From Mesobacillus persicus (lineage in GTDB: Bacteria > Bacillota > Bacilli > Bacillales > Cytobacillaceae): DNA of 64,000 bases. The stretch spans positions 7,710-71,709 of the forward strand of contig NZ_FOBW01000010.1 in assembly GCF_900109925.1 (NCBI RefSeq), given 5' to 3'. Below are positions 42,413-51,186 of the stretch, one piece after another; the first letter of the stretch is position 1; each line of letters opens with the position of its first letter. Below the pieces are notes generated by a model. That model did not search any database. It worked only from the letters and a program-made list of their open reading frames with translations, and was not told the DNA's origin. The position numbers and the translations under genes are program-made.

Positions 42413-43192
42413 TTAGTTATATAAATCTGTCCGCCGATCTTGATAGACAGGAATCCTTTTTCGTACATGCTCTACCTCTTGCAGATCAACTTCAAGGTAG
42501 TAAATTCCTTCATCAGTTTGATTATTAATTAAAACTTCTCCCCATGGAGCAACAACCATGGAGTGACCATTAAATTCGTTATTAGGGTCGGCTCCAACAC
42601 GATTTACAGCGACAACAAAGCATTGATTTTCAATTGCTCTTGCTTGTAAAAGAAGTTGCCAATGATCAATCCTTTTCTTCGGCCATTCTGCAGGGACAAA
42701 GATAACTTTTGCACCGGCTAATGTATGGGCTCGAATCCATTCCGGAAAACGCAAGTCATAGCAGATTACCCCGCCACATGTCGTCCCATCCAATTCAAAA
42801 ACATTGTCTCTTTTCCCTTGTTCCATATAAAGATGCTCATCCATTAATTTAAATAAATGGGCTTTGTCGTACTCTGCGATAATGTTTCCGGTTCGGTTCG
42901 CAACATACATCGTGTTATAAAAACGATCTTCTTTTTTAGTCGCGACTGAACCACCGACAATATTTACGTTATGTTTTTTTGCCAGTCTCGACAATATTTC
43001 TTTTGTTTTAAACCCGTTATCATCTGCCAGTTCACTTAGCCTATTTAGAGCATAACCAGTATTCCACATTTCTGGAAAAACAATGACATCCACATCAGAT
43101 TTTACTGCTTGCTCTATATAGTTTTCAACGGCTTGATAGTTTTTCTCAGTCTCACCAAAACCAATGTCCATTTGGACGATTGCCAACTTCAT
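42413..43192 (-). CDS. mtnU: carbon-nitrogen hydrolase, MtnU-type omega-amidase
   Basis: A 259-aa nitrilase-superfamily enzyme closely resembling B. subtilis MtnU (YkrU). The Glu-Lys-Cys triad is seen in FPEMWNTGYAL, DKAHLFKLMDEH and GGVICYDLRFPEWIR. Omega-amidases hydrolyse 2-oxo acid monoamides such as alpha-ketoglutaramate, pairing with glutamine-dependent transaminases. It is divergent from the MtnE-type aminotransferase 84 bp away, as expected for such a pair. Start ATG 43192. Confidence 0.87.
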   Translation of the reverse strand: MKLAIVQMDIGFGETEKNYQAVENYIEQAVKSDVDVIVFPEMWNTGYALNRLSELADDNGFKTKEILSRLAKKHNVNIVGGSVATKKEDRFYNTMYVANRTGNIIAEYDKAHLFKLMDEHLYMEQGKRDNVFELDGTTCGGVICYDLRFPEWIRAHTLAGAKVIFVPAEWPKKRIDHWQLLLQARAIENQCFVVAVNRVGADPNNEFNGHSMVVAPWGEVLINNQTDEGIYYLEVDLQEVEHVRKRIPVYQDRRTDLYN

Positions 43193-43276
43193 ATAATCCC
43201 ACCTCTAGACAATTATATTTAAAGGTTATAAAATTTGAAATATTATCGCAATGATTTTTTTAAAAAGGTGGATTCT

Positions 43277-44440
43277 ATGGATTACTCAGATAAATTAAAA
43301 AAACTACCTGTTCAATTTTTTGCAAGCCTTGTCAATAAAGTGAATAAAGCCGTGAATGAAGGCCGTGATATCATAAATCTAGGGCAGGGAAACCCTGATC
43401 AGCCTACTCCTGACCATATTGTTAAAGCCTTACAAGCTGCAGCTGAAGACCCGCTGACACATAAATACTCTCCATTCAGAGGAATATCCGAGCTAAAGGA
43501 AGCAGCAGCTGAGTATTATCGTAAGCAATATGGAGTCACCGTGAATTCTAAGACTGAAGTCGCGATTCTATTTGGCACAAAAACTGGGCTTGTCGAACTT
43601 CCAATGTGCTTGTTAAACGAAGGCGATTTAATGCTCTTACCTGATCCTGGTTACCCAGATTATTTGTCTGGTGCAGTGTTAGCAAACGTTGTGTACGGGA
43701 CTTTTCCACTAAAGGCTGAGAACAAATTTCTACCAGATTACGAGGCTATCTCAGTAGAGCAAAAGGAAGCAGCAAAATTACTGTACTTGAATTATCCAAA
43801 CAACCCAACTGGTGCGACAGCAAACCACGCTTTCTTTGAAGAAACCGTAGAATTTGCGAAAAAGCATAATATCACGGTACTACATGATTTCGCCTATGGA
43901 GCCATTGGGTTCGATGGTCAAAAGCCCACTAGTTTCCTAGAGGTAGATGGCGCTAAAGATATTGGAGTCGAAATGTATACCCTCTCGAAAACTTATAATA
44001 TGGCTGGCTGGCGTGTTGGCTTTGCGGTCGGAAATCCAGTCATTATTGAAGCGCTCAATCTGATACAGGATCATTTATATTGTAGCCTTTTTCCAGGAAT
44101 ACAAAGAGCAGCAGCGGTAGCTTTAACTGATGACCAAAGCTGTGTGGATGAACTTGTTCAACGGTATGAGGGACGCCGAAATTCCCTTATTCAAGCTTGT
44201 CATAAAATTGGATGGCAGGTTGAAGCTCCTTCAGGGTCATTCTTCGCTTGGTTGCCTGTTCCTAGAGAGTATACTAGTGAGGAATTTGCTGATCTTTTAT
44301 TAGAAAAAGCAGATGTAGCAGTGGCGGCGGGAAGTGGTTTTGGTGAATTTGGCGAAGGGTATGTGCGTGTTGGATTATTGGTGGACGAAGATAGGCTGAC
44401 TGAGGCTGTTAAGAGGGTTGGAGCACTGAATCTGTTTTAA
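43277..44440 (+). CDS. mtnE: PLP-dependent aminotransferase, MtnE-type
   Basis: A 387-aa class I/II aminotransferase closely resembling B. subtilis MtnE (YkrV), which makes methionine from 4-methylthio-2-oxobutyrate using glutamine or other donors. INLGQGNPDQPTPDHI, NYPNNPTGAT, HDFAYGAIGFDG and the PLP-lysine motif TLSKTYNMAGWRVG are intact. Start ATG 43277 follows AAAGGTGGA; the in-frame extension to 43235 lacks a ribosome binding site. No other methionine-salvage genes and no S-box leader are in this window, so a wider role in keto-acid transamination is possible. Confidence 0.88.
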   Translation: MDYSDKLKKLPVQFFASLVNKVNKAVNEGRDIINLGQGNPDQPTPDHIVKALQAAAEDPLTHKYSPFRGISELKEAAAEYYRKQYGVTVNSKTEVAILFGTKTGLVELPMCLLNEGDLMLLPDPGYPDYLSGAVLANVVYGTFPLKAENKFLPDYEAISVEQKEAAKLLYLNYPNNPTGATANHAFFEETVEFAKKHNITVLHDFAYGAIGFDGQKPTSFLEVDGAKDIGVEMYTLSKTYNMAGWRVGFAVGNPVIIEALNLIQDHLYCSLFPGIQRAAAVALTDDQSCVDELVQRYEGRRNSLIQACHKIGWQVEAPSGSFFAWLPVPREYTSEEFADLLLEKADVAVAAGSGFGEFGEGYVRVGLLVDEDRLTEAVKRVGALNLF

Positions 44441-44545
44441 TAAATAGTCCCGGCCAATATACCAATTTATTGGTACTGTTAAATACTATGGTAACTTTTA
44501 CTCCAGGCACTCAGAAAACAAGGCGTTTCGGAGAATCCTTCTTGT

Positions 44546-44753
44546 GCTCGATAAAGATGTATTCTTAGAGAAAATTTGACTGTTTTCATCTTCATAAGAC
44601 CGATGAAGATGTTTTCTTAGAGAAAACTTGGCTGTTTTCATCTTCATAAGACCGATGAAGATGTTTTCTTGAAGAAAATTTGACTGTTTCCATCTTCATA
44701 AGACCGATGAAGATGTTTTCTTAGAGGAAGCTAGACTGATACCATCTTCATAA
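44546..44753. repeat. 52-bp tandem palindromic repeat array (about four copies)
   Basis: The block CATCTTCAT-AAGACCG-ATGAAGATG starts at 44587, 44639 and 44691, with a truncated fourth copy at 44743: an exact 52-bp period. Each full unit has a 9-bp perfect palindrome and a second inverted repeat GTTTTCT-TAG-AGAAAAC between units. It fills the gap between convergent mtnE and scoB. There are no unique spacers, so it is not a CRISPR array. A REP-like or transcription-buffering role is possible. Confidence 0.88.
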
Positions 44754-44812
44754 GATAAACCTCCGAAGTCTCCCCTTCCGCAGGAGGGGGAATACTTTCG
44801 TAGCCAAAACTA

Positions 44813-44844
44813 GAAAAAAGCAAGGAGAACAATTTCTCCTTGCT
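44813..44844 (-). terminator. terminator of the yng-sco operon
   Basis: AGCAAGGAGAA (44819-44829) pairs with TTCTCCTTGCT (44834-44844); on the minus strand it ends in a T6 run. Confidence 0.9.
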
Positions 44845-44848
44845 GCTT

Positions 44849-45502
44849 TTAAAACGCCTCTAGCCTTACATCGTCAGCTACAATCAATTCCGCTTTTGTA
44901 CATTCTTGTATTTGTTCAACGGTAAACCCTTTTGCAACCTCAACTAGCTTCAACCCGTTATTAGTGACTTCCATTACGGCGCGGTCAGTGATGATGCAAT
45001 TAACCACACCTTTCCCAGTAAGTGGGAGGGTACATTCCTTCAGGATTTTTGATTCCCCATGTTTATTCACATGCTCCATGACAACAATGGTTTTACGAGC
45101 ACCATGGACCAAGTCCATCGCCCCTCCCATTCCTTTTACCATTTTCCCAGGAATCATCCAGTTTGCTAGATCACCTGTTTCAGATACTTCCATTCCACCT
45201 AGAATGGCTACATCCACATGGCCTCCCCGAATCATTGCAAATGACTCTGAGCTGTCAAAGTAGACGGATCCTGGAATAACCGTTACTGTCTCCTTGCCGG
45301 CATTGATTAGGTCCGCGTCAACCTCCTCCTCTGAAGGATATGGGCCGATTCCAAGGAGCCCGTTTTCCGATTGAAGCACGACTTGTTTATTGTCACTAAT
45401 GAAATTGGCGACCATTGTCGGCATTCCAATTCCCAAATTCACATAGTTCCCATTTTCTATTTCTTTTTCTGCACGCCTCGCAATTTTCTCCCTTGTATTC
45501 AT
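44849..45502 (-). CDS. scoB: 3-oxoacid CoA-transferase subunit B
   Basis: A 217-aa beta subunit of succinyl-CoA:3-ketoacid (acetoacetate) CoA-transferase. The catalytic Glu is in [25 protein letters not shown] is at the N-terminus and [17 protein letters not shown] in the middle. With ScoA it transfers CoA from succinyl-CoA to acetoacetate. It is last in the operon that begins with yngJ, so it can reactivate the acetoacetate released by HMG-CoA lyase. Start ATG 45502. Confidence 0.92.
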   Translation of the reverse strand: MNTREKIARRAEKEIENGNYVNLGIGMPTMVANFISDNKQVVLQSENGLLGIGPYPSEEEVDADLINAGKETVTVIPGSVYFDSSESFAMIRGGHVDVAILGGMEVSETGDLANWMIPGKMVKGMGGAMDLVHGARKTIVVMEHVNKHGESKILKECTLPLTGKGVVNCIITDRAVMEVTNNGLKLVEVAKGFTVEQIQECTKAELIVADDVRLEAF

Positions 45503-45514
45503 AGCAATCCCTCC

Positions 45515-46204
45515 TTACGCCCTTATCGTTCTCCGCTCAATACGCTTTTCTTGCTCTCCCTTGATTAAGGACTGAACATAAATTCCCGGTGAGTGAATAA
45601 AATTAGGATCTAGGTCACCGATTTCCACCAATTGCTCGACTTCAGCAATAGTCACTTTGCCCGCTGCCGCCATCATCGAATTGAAATTTCGTGCTGTTTT
45701 CCGGTAGACAAGATTGCCCATTTTATCTGCTTGAAAAGCACGTACAAGACTAAAGTCGGCGGTCAACGACTCTTCAAGGAGGTATTCCTTGCCATTATAT
45801 ACCCGTACTTCTTTCCCTTCCGCAATGGGAGTACCAACTCCTGCCGGTGTAAAAAAGGCTGGAATTCCCGCACCACCCGCACGAATTTTTTCTGCTAGAG
45901 TTCCCTGAGGCGTTAACTCTACCTCAATCTCTCCTGCAAGTAACTGCCGTTCAAATTCTTTATTCTCCCCCACATAGGATGCGATGATTTTCTTTATCTG
46001 CTTGTTTTTAAGGAGTAGTCCTAAACCAAAATCATCGACACCGCAGTTATTTGAGATAATTGTTAAATCCTTAGTCCCTTTTTCAGCCAAGGCCTTGATC
46101 AGGTTCTCAGGGATTCCACATAAGCCAAATCCGCCCACCATCAAGGTCATGCCGTCCTTTATATCCTCGACTGCCTCGGAAAAATCTGAATAAACATTCT
46201 TCAC
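45515..46204 (-). CDS. scoA: 3-oxoacid CoA-transferase subunit A
   Basis: A 229-aa alpha subunit of the same CoA-transferase. [19 protein letters not shown] is the glycine-rich CoA-transferase signature, and [30 protein letters not shown] the second conserved block. Start GTG 46204 is seven bases after GGAGG. The 64-bp gap to yngE has no terminator, so co-transcription with the yng genes is likely. Confidence 0.92.
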   Translation of the reverse strand: MKNVYSDFSEAVEDIKDGMTLMVGGFGLCGIPENLIKALAEKGTKDLTIISNNCGVDDFGLGLLLKNKQIKKIIASYVGENKEFERQLLAGEIEVELTPQGTLAEKIRAGGAGIPAFFTPAGVGTPIAEGKEVRVYNGKEYLLEESLTADFSLVRAFQADKMGNLVYRKTARNFNSMMAAAGKVTIAEVEQLVEIGDLDPNFIHSPGIYVQSLIKGEQEKRIERRTIRA

Positions 46205-46268
46205 CGTACAACCTCCTTCGTAACAATGTACAAGTCTACTTATCTATATGAATACCTACTAGCCTTCA

Positions 46269-47807
46269 TTACACAGGATACACGCCATGCTTGCGTTCAG
46301 AGAATACTAGATATTTAGACATATAGACCTCTAGACGTGCCGCGAGCTCATCACGTAGACGATTCGGCTCAACGACATCATCGATAATTAACTCCGATGC
46401 TAAACGGTAAATATCAATATCCTCTCGGTATTCTTCGCGTTTCTCAGCAATAAAAGCTGCTCTCTCTTCCTCTGGTAGTGCGGCGATTTTATTCGCATAC
46501 ACAGCATTTACTGCTGCTTCTGGACCCATAACTGCAATCGCTGCAGATGGTAGAGCTATACAACAATCTGGTTCGAAAGCTGGGCCCGCCATCGCATATA
46601 GTCCAGCTCCATACGCTTTGCGAACAATAACAGTCATTTTGGGAACTGTTGCTTCGCTCATCGCCGAGATCATTTTCGCACCGTGACGGATAATCCCCGC
46701 TTTTTCGACATTTGTTCCAATCATAAATCCTGGCACATCCGCAAGGAATAACAATGGAATATGGTAAGCGTCACAGAGGTTGATAAACTTTGCTGCTTTG
46801 TCGGCACTGTCGTGGAAAAGGACCCCTCCTTTAACACGCGGCTGATTGGCAATAATCCCAATCGGTTGGCCATTTATTCGTGCAAGCGTAGTGATAAGTT
46901 CAGGAGCAAACAATTTTTTAATTTCACACGCTGAGCCTTCATCGACCAAGCGATCAATCAGCTGGTACATATCAAATGGAGCATTTTGGTTTTTTGGAAT
47001 CAATTCTTCGATGGTTTTTTCAAATGCAGCAGGAGCCTTAGCTTCTGTTTTCACTGGTTTTTCAGAGAAGTTATTTGGAAAATAAGTTAAGTATTTTTGC
47101 GCATAAACAATGGCTTCTTCCTCAGTTTTTACCAGGACATCACCACACCCGGAAACCGAGCAATGCATCTTTGCACCACCCATTTGTTCAAGGGTAACTT
47201 TTTCTCCGATGACCATTTCTGCCATACGCGGGGAACCTAAGTACATGGAAGCATTTCCTTCGACCATAACGACAATGTCACAGAATGCTGGAATATAAGC
47301 GCCACCGGCAGCAGAAGGCCCAAACAATAGACAAATTTGCGGTACTTTACCTGACATCTTCACCTGGTTATAGAAGATTCGTCCAGCCCCTCTTCGACCT
47401 GGGAACATTTCTAATTGGTCAGTAATACGAGCCCCGGCCGAGTCTACTAGGTAAAGCATTGGACAACGCAGTTTTTCAGCTGTCTCCTGAATTCGAATGA
47501 TTTTCTCTACCGTTCTTTTGCCCCAAGAACCTGCTTTAATCGTAGAATCATTTGCCATTACACAAACCGTACGGCCATGGATTTTCCCAATCCCAGTCAC
47601 GACTCCATCAGCCGGAAGATCACCAGCTAGAATGTTGGCAAACATACCATCTTCCGCTTGAAGGCCATCATCAAACAATAAATTCAATCGATCTCGAACA
47701 AACATCTTCCCTTGTTCCTGATTCTTTTGGTGGTATTTCTCGCTTCCCCCCTGCAGGATGGAATCTTTTTTCTTTTCATAATCTGATTTCGTATGCGTCT
47801 CCGTCAT
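46269..47807 (-). CDS. yngE: acyl-CoA carboxylase beta subunit (methylcrotonyl-CoA carboxylase, YngE)
   Basis: A 512-aa carboxyltransferase subunit, with FVRDRLNLLFDDG, LVDSAGARITDQLEMFPGRRGAGRIFYNQ, KAYGAGLYAMAGPAFEPD and MGPEAAVNAVYANKI. In the leucine route it carboxylates 3-methylcrotonyl-CoA to 3-methylglutaconyl-CoA using YngH and the carrier YngHB. Start ATG 47807 (six bases from AGGAGG) is preferred over the adjacent 47810; a longer frame to 47846 reads through a palindrome. Paralogous to the carboxyltransferase at 31404. Confidence 0.9.
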   Translation of the reverse strand: MTETHTKSDYEKKKDSILQGGSEKYHQKNQEQGKMFVRDRLNLLFDDGLQAEDGMFANILAGDLPADGVVTGIGKIHGRTVCVMANDSTIKAGSWGKRTVEKIIRIQETAEKLRCPMLYLVDSAGARITDQLEMFPGRRGAGRIFYNQVKMSGKVPQICLLFGPSAAGGAYIPAFCDIVVMVEGNASMYLGSPRMAEMVIGEKVTLEQMGGAKMHCSVSGCGDVLVKTEEEAIVYAQKYLTYFPNNFSEKPVKTEAKAPAAFEKTIEELIPKNQNAPFDMYQLIDRLVDEGSACEIKKLFAPELITTLARINGQPIGIIANQPRVKGGVLFHDSADKAAKFINLCDAYHIPLLFLADVPGFMIGTNVEKAGIIRHGAKMISAMSEATVPKMTVIVRKAYGAGLYAMAGPAFEPDCCIALPSAAIAVMGPEAAVNAVYANKIAALPEEERAAFIAEKREEYREDIDIYRLASELIIDDVVEPNRLRDELAARLEVYMSKYLVFSERKHGVYPV

Positions 47808-47829
47808 CATAATCCTCCTAAATAAATGG

Positions 47830-47842
47830 AAGGTGCCAGGCA
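47830..47842. repeat. short palindrome GGTGCCAGGCACC between yngF and yngE
   Basis: A 13-base palindrome in the 54-bp yngF-yngE gap. The 13-mer GGTGCC-A-GGCACC resembles a small interspersed palindrome I associate with Bacillaceae intergenic regions; the association is from memory. Confidence 0.5.
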
Positions 47843-47861
47843 CCATCCATAAATTAACATT

Positions 47862-48656
47862 TTATCGTCCTTTGTATTCTGGTGGGCGTTTTTCGGCGAA
47901 GGCTTTTAAGCCTTCGATTCGATCTTCTGTAGGAATTAAGGCATCATAGGCAAGTTCTTCGATTTTTAGCCCGGTGGCTAAGTCTACTTCGATGCCTTTA
48001 TTGACGGCCTTTTTGGCCTGCACCAGAGCAATCGGTCCGTTTTTCGCCATGGTCTTTGCGAGTCCGAGTGCCTTATCAAGTAATTCTGTACGAGAAACTG
48101 CGTATTCTAAAATCCCAATTTCGGCTGCTTCTCCTGCCGTTAACCGCTGAGCAGTGAAGATGAGCTCTTTTGCTTTTCCAGGACCAATTAACCGAGGGAG
48201 ACGTTGAGTCCCACCAGCCCCAGGAATGATGGCAAGTGAGGTTTCCGTTAAGCCAACCTTTGCCTCAAGTGCCCCAACCCGAAGGTCACATGCCAGTGCT
48301 AATTCAAGTCCACCACCAAAGGCCACGCCATTCAGCACGGCAATGACTGGCTGCGGTAAGGCTTCCACCTCGTTAATTGTTGCCCCAATCAGGCGTACGG
48401 TTTGTTTCGATTCCGCATCTGACATGTTTCTTCGTTCCTTTAAATCAGCTCCAGCGCAAAAAGCTTTTTCGCCTGCACCTGTTAGGAGGACAACCCGAAC
48501 TTGTAGATCATTTTTTAAATCCTCTAATCTTTCCCGAAAGTCATGCAACATTTGTTTCGACAGTGCATTTGCGGCTTCAGGACGATTTAAAGTGACGATA
48601 GCAATGCCATCACTTCGCTTTTCCACTAGCACTGTTTTGACGACTGTCTCATTCAC
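47862..48656 (-). CDS. yngF: enoyl-CoA hydratase (methylglutaconyl-CoA hydratase, YngF)
   Basis: A 264-aa crotonase with the complete hydratase active site: GAGEKAFCAGADLKERR, LNGVAFGGGLELALACDLRV, and GLTETSLAIIPGAGGTQRLPRLIG with both catalytic Glu positions. By context it hydrates 3-methylglutaconyl-CoA to HMG-CoA. Its ATG overlaps the stop of yngG by four bases, indicating translational coupling. Confidence 0.92.
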   Translation of the reverse strand: MNETVVKTVLVEKRSDGIAIVTLNRPEAANALSKQMLHDFRERLEDLKNDLQVRVVLLTGAGEKAFCAGADLKERRNMSDAESKQTVRLIGATINEVEALPQPVIAVLNGVAFGGGLELALACDLRVGALEAKVGLTETSLAIIPGAGGTQRLPRLIGPGKAKELIFTAQRLTAGEAAEIGILEYAVSRTELLDKALGLAKTMAKNGPIALVQAKKAVNKGIEVDLATGLKIEELAYDALIPTEDRIEGLKAFAEKRPPEYKGR

Positions 48657-49570
48657 GAAATACGCTCCTTTCCCTCTGCACGAAATATCTCCATCTGGCG
48701 ACTCTTTAGTTCCTTTCCAAGGGTCCGTTCAATCAGCTGGGCAGACTTTAATGCGGCATCGAGGTCGATTCCCGTTTCTATTCCCATTTCATGAAGCATA
48801 TAGATAAGATCTTCTGTTGCAACATTTCCCGAAGCCCCTTTGGCATAAGGGCAACCACCTAATCCACCTAGTGCACTGTCAAAAGTGGTAATTCCCATTT
48901 CTAATGACTTTACAATATTCGCCAACGCTGTACCTCTCGTATCATGAAAATGCATAGCTAGTTGACTTGAAGGAAACTCACGTAACAGTTCTTCGAGCAA
49001 CCGCTCAACCTGAGTAGGCACGCCTACCCCAATTGTTTCTCCTAACGAAAGCTCATCGACCCCCATTGCAAACAGGCGATCGGCTACCTTTTTCACTTGA
49101 TGAGGTTCCACCAAACCATCATACGGGCAGGCAATCACGGTCGATACATAGCCACGAACCGTTTTCCCCGCCATTTTGGCTTCCCGCACCACCTCAGCAA
49201 GAACAGGGTATGTTTCATCAATTGTCTTATTGATATTGCTGAGATTATGTCCCTCACTTGCAGACATAAACACACTTACTTCATCAGCATTCATTTCGAG
49301 TGCACGATCAAGTCCCTTGATATTGGGAACCAGGGCAGCATAAGTGATGCCCTGGTTTCTCTTAATTTTTCGCAAGACATCCGCAGCATCTGCTAGCTGT
49401 GGAATCCATTTTGGATGAACAAACGAGCTAACTTCGATATAAGAAAGCCCTGTCTCAGAGAGTGAATTGATCCAATTGACTTTGTCTTCCGTCAGGATAA
49501 GTTGTTTTTCATTTTGCAACCCGTCCCTAGGTCCGACCTCTTTGATTGTGACCTTTTTTGGTAGTTTCAA
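48653..49570 (-). CDS. yngG: hydroxymethylglutaryl-CoA lyase (YngG)
   Basis: A 305-aa TIM-barrel lyase that splits HMG-CoA into acetoacetate and acetyl-CoA. EVGPRDGLQNEK is the N-terminal signature with the catalytic Arg/Asp, GYVSTVIACPYDG carries one active-site region, HFHDTRGTALANI the metal-binding His pair, and GLGGCPYAKGASGN the catalytic Cys loop. Start TTG 49570, eight bases after GGAGG. Confidence 0.94.
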   Translation of the reverse strand: MKLPKKVTIKEVGPRDGLQNEKQLILTEDKVNWINSLSETGLSYIEVSSFVHPKWIPQLADAADVLRKIKRNQGITYAALVPNIKGLDRALEMNADEVSVFMSASEGHNLSNINKTIDETYPVLAEVVREAKMAGKTVRGYVSTVIACPYDGLVEPHQVKKVADRLFAMGVDELSLGETIGVGVPTQVERLLEELLREFPSSQLAMHFHDTRGTALANIVKSLEMGITTFDSALGGLGGCPYAKGASGNVATEDLIYMLHEMGIETGIDLDAALKSAQLIERTLGKELKSRQMEIFRAEGKERIS

Positions 49571-49582
49571 AAGTCAAGCCTC

Positions 49583-49795
49583 CTATTCAACATCAACAAT
49601 GATGTCGCTGTCGTTGACAAAATCTCCCTCTTGAACATGAACCTTAGTTACTGTCCCATCTGCTTCCACACTGACCGGAATTTCCATTTTCATTGACTCA
49701 AGAATAACAACCTCTTGCCCCGCTGTTACTTGGTCTCCTTCCTTTACTAATACTTTCCACACATTACCTGCCATTCCAGCTTCTATCTTTGCCAT
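49583..49795 (-). CDS. yngHB: biotin carboxyl carrier protein (YngHB)
   Basis: A 70-aa biotinyl domain: MAGNVWKVLVKEGDQVTAGQ and biotinylation site ILESMKMEIP. It carries carboxybiotin between YngH (49809) and YngE. Overall very like the 72-aa carrier of the sigma-54 operon. Start ATG 49795 behind AAAGGAGAA. Confidence 0.93.
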   Translation of the reverse strand: MAKIEAGMAGNVWKVLVKEGDQVTAGQEVVILESMKMEIPVSVEADGTVTKVHVQEGDFVNDSDIIVDVE

Positions 49796-49808
49796 TTTTC
49801 ATTCTCCT

Positions 49809-51167
49809 TTACTTAGTTGATGTTAGTAGTGGTAAATAAAATTCATTCACAAATTGTGTAGTTGTATATCCCGATAAAAACTGCTCATGACTCACCGTCT
49901 TAATTAACATCGGGATGTTCGTTTTAATGCCTTCAATTTTATAGTTTTCTAGTGCATTCTTTATTCTTTCACAAGCCTCTCCACGCGTTGGTCCCCAGGC
50001 AACAAGTTTACCAATCATAGGGTCATAGAAAGGAGTTACCTGTGAACCCGATTCGATGGCACATTCATTTCGAATCCCTTCTCCTACTGGTAACTGGAAT
50101 TCCGTGATCTTTCCAGGTGAAGGGAAGAAGGTCTTAGGATCCTCCGCATAGATCCGGACTTCAATTGCATGACCATTTCGGTTAACATCCTCCCTAGTAA
50201 AAGAGAGCTTCTCCCCTATAGCAACTTTTAATTGTTCTTCCACAAGGTCAAGTCCCGTAATTTCTTCAGTAACCGGATGTTCAACCTGTAATCTAGTATT
50301 CATTTCAAGGAAATAGAAATTTTGCTCCTTATCTACTAAAAACTCTATGGTTCCAGCATTAGAATATCCGATATGATGGGCAGCCTTAACCGCAGCATCC
50401 AACATTTTTGAACGAGTTTCTTCATTAATAAAGGGAGATGGCGCTTCCTCGACTACTTTTTGATTCCGTCTTTGGATGGAACACTCCCTCTCCCAAAGAG
50501 GAACAACATTTCCATGAGTATCCGCTAGTATCTGCACTTCAATATGATGTGGTTCACTTATATATTTTTCTAGGAACATCGCACCGTCTCCGAAGAAAGA
50601 TTCTGCTCTCTTTTTATTTCCTGCAAAGGCCTTGAGGAGCTCTTCTTCTGAGTTGACTAGCTGCATGCCAATACCGCCCCCACCTGCCGACGCTTTTAGC
50701 ATGAGTGGATAGCCAATTTTCTCGGCTGCTAGTTTCGCTTCTTCTTCACTTTCAAGGGAAGTATTGATCCCCTCTATAATCGGAACTCCTGCTTCCTTCA
50801 TCGTTTTGCGCGCCTCAATTTTACTTCCCATTGAAGCAATAATATCTGGAGAAGGTCCGATAAACACAAGGCCATTTTCCATGCATTTTCTCGCGAAACC
50901 GGCATTTTCAGATAAAAGACCATAGCCTGGATGAACAGCCTCAGCCTGACTCTCTTTGGCAACACGAATAATTTCATCTGCGTTTAAATAGCTCTGGTTA
51001 ACAGGTGGTTTTCCAACACAATATGCTTCATTCGCCTCACGCACGAAAATGCTTTCTGCATCCGCCTCGGAGTATATGGCCACCGTTTGAATCCCTAGTT
51101 TTTGGCATGTACGAATGACCCTCAAAGCAATTTCACCACGGTTAGCAATTAAAATTTTCGAGAACAA
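49809..51167 (-). CDS. yngH: biotin carboxylase (YngH)
   Basis: A 452-aa ATP-grasp biotin carboxylase. KILIANRGEIALRVIRTC begins the N-domain; KASAGGGGIGMQLV is the ATP-binding glycine loop; HHIEVQILAD, RECSIQRRNQKVVEEAPSP and MNTRLQVEHPVTEEITGLDLVEEQL are catalytic blocks. It charges the biotin carrier. It is the only biotin carboxylase in the window, and so may also serve the carboxylase of the sigma-54 operon. Start TTG 51167 follows AGGAG. Confidence 0.94.
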   Translation of the reverse strand: MFSKILIANRGEIALRVIRTCQKLGIQTVAIYSEADAESIFVREANEAYCVGKPPVNQSYLNADEIIRVAKESQAEAVHPGYGLLSENAGFARKCMENGLVFIGPSPDIIASMGSKIEARKTMKEAGVPIIEGINTSLESEEEAKLAAEKIGYPLMLKASAGGGGIGMQLVNSEEELLKAFAGNKKRAESFFGDGAMFLEKYISEPHHIEVQILADTHGNVVPLWERECSIQRRNQKVVEEAPSPFINEETRSKMLDAAVKAAHHIGYSNAGTIEFLVDKEQNFYFLEMNTRLQVEHPVTEEITGLDLVEEQLKVAIGEKLSFTREDVNRNGHAIEVRIYAEDPKTFFPSPGKITEFQLPVGEGIRNECAIESGSQVTPFYDPMIGKLVAWGPTRGEACERIKNALENYKIEGIKTNIPMLIKTVSHEQFLSGYTTTQFVNEFYLPLLTSTK

Positions 51168-51186
51168 TAGAATCGCTCCTTCTTAG

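Noticed and set aside
43193-43276. SAM (S-box) riboswitch controlling mtnE/mtnU
   Set aside because: The divergent gap is only 84 bp and contains no S-box features or terminator stem.
44546-44753. CRISPR array
   Set aside because: The 52-bp units are contiguous and nearly identical, with no unique spacers and no cas genes.
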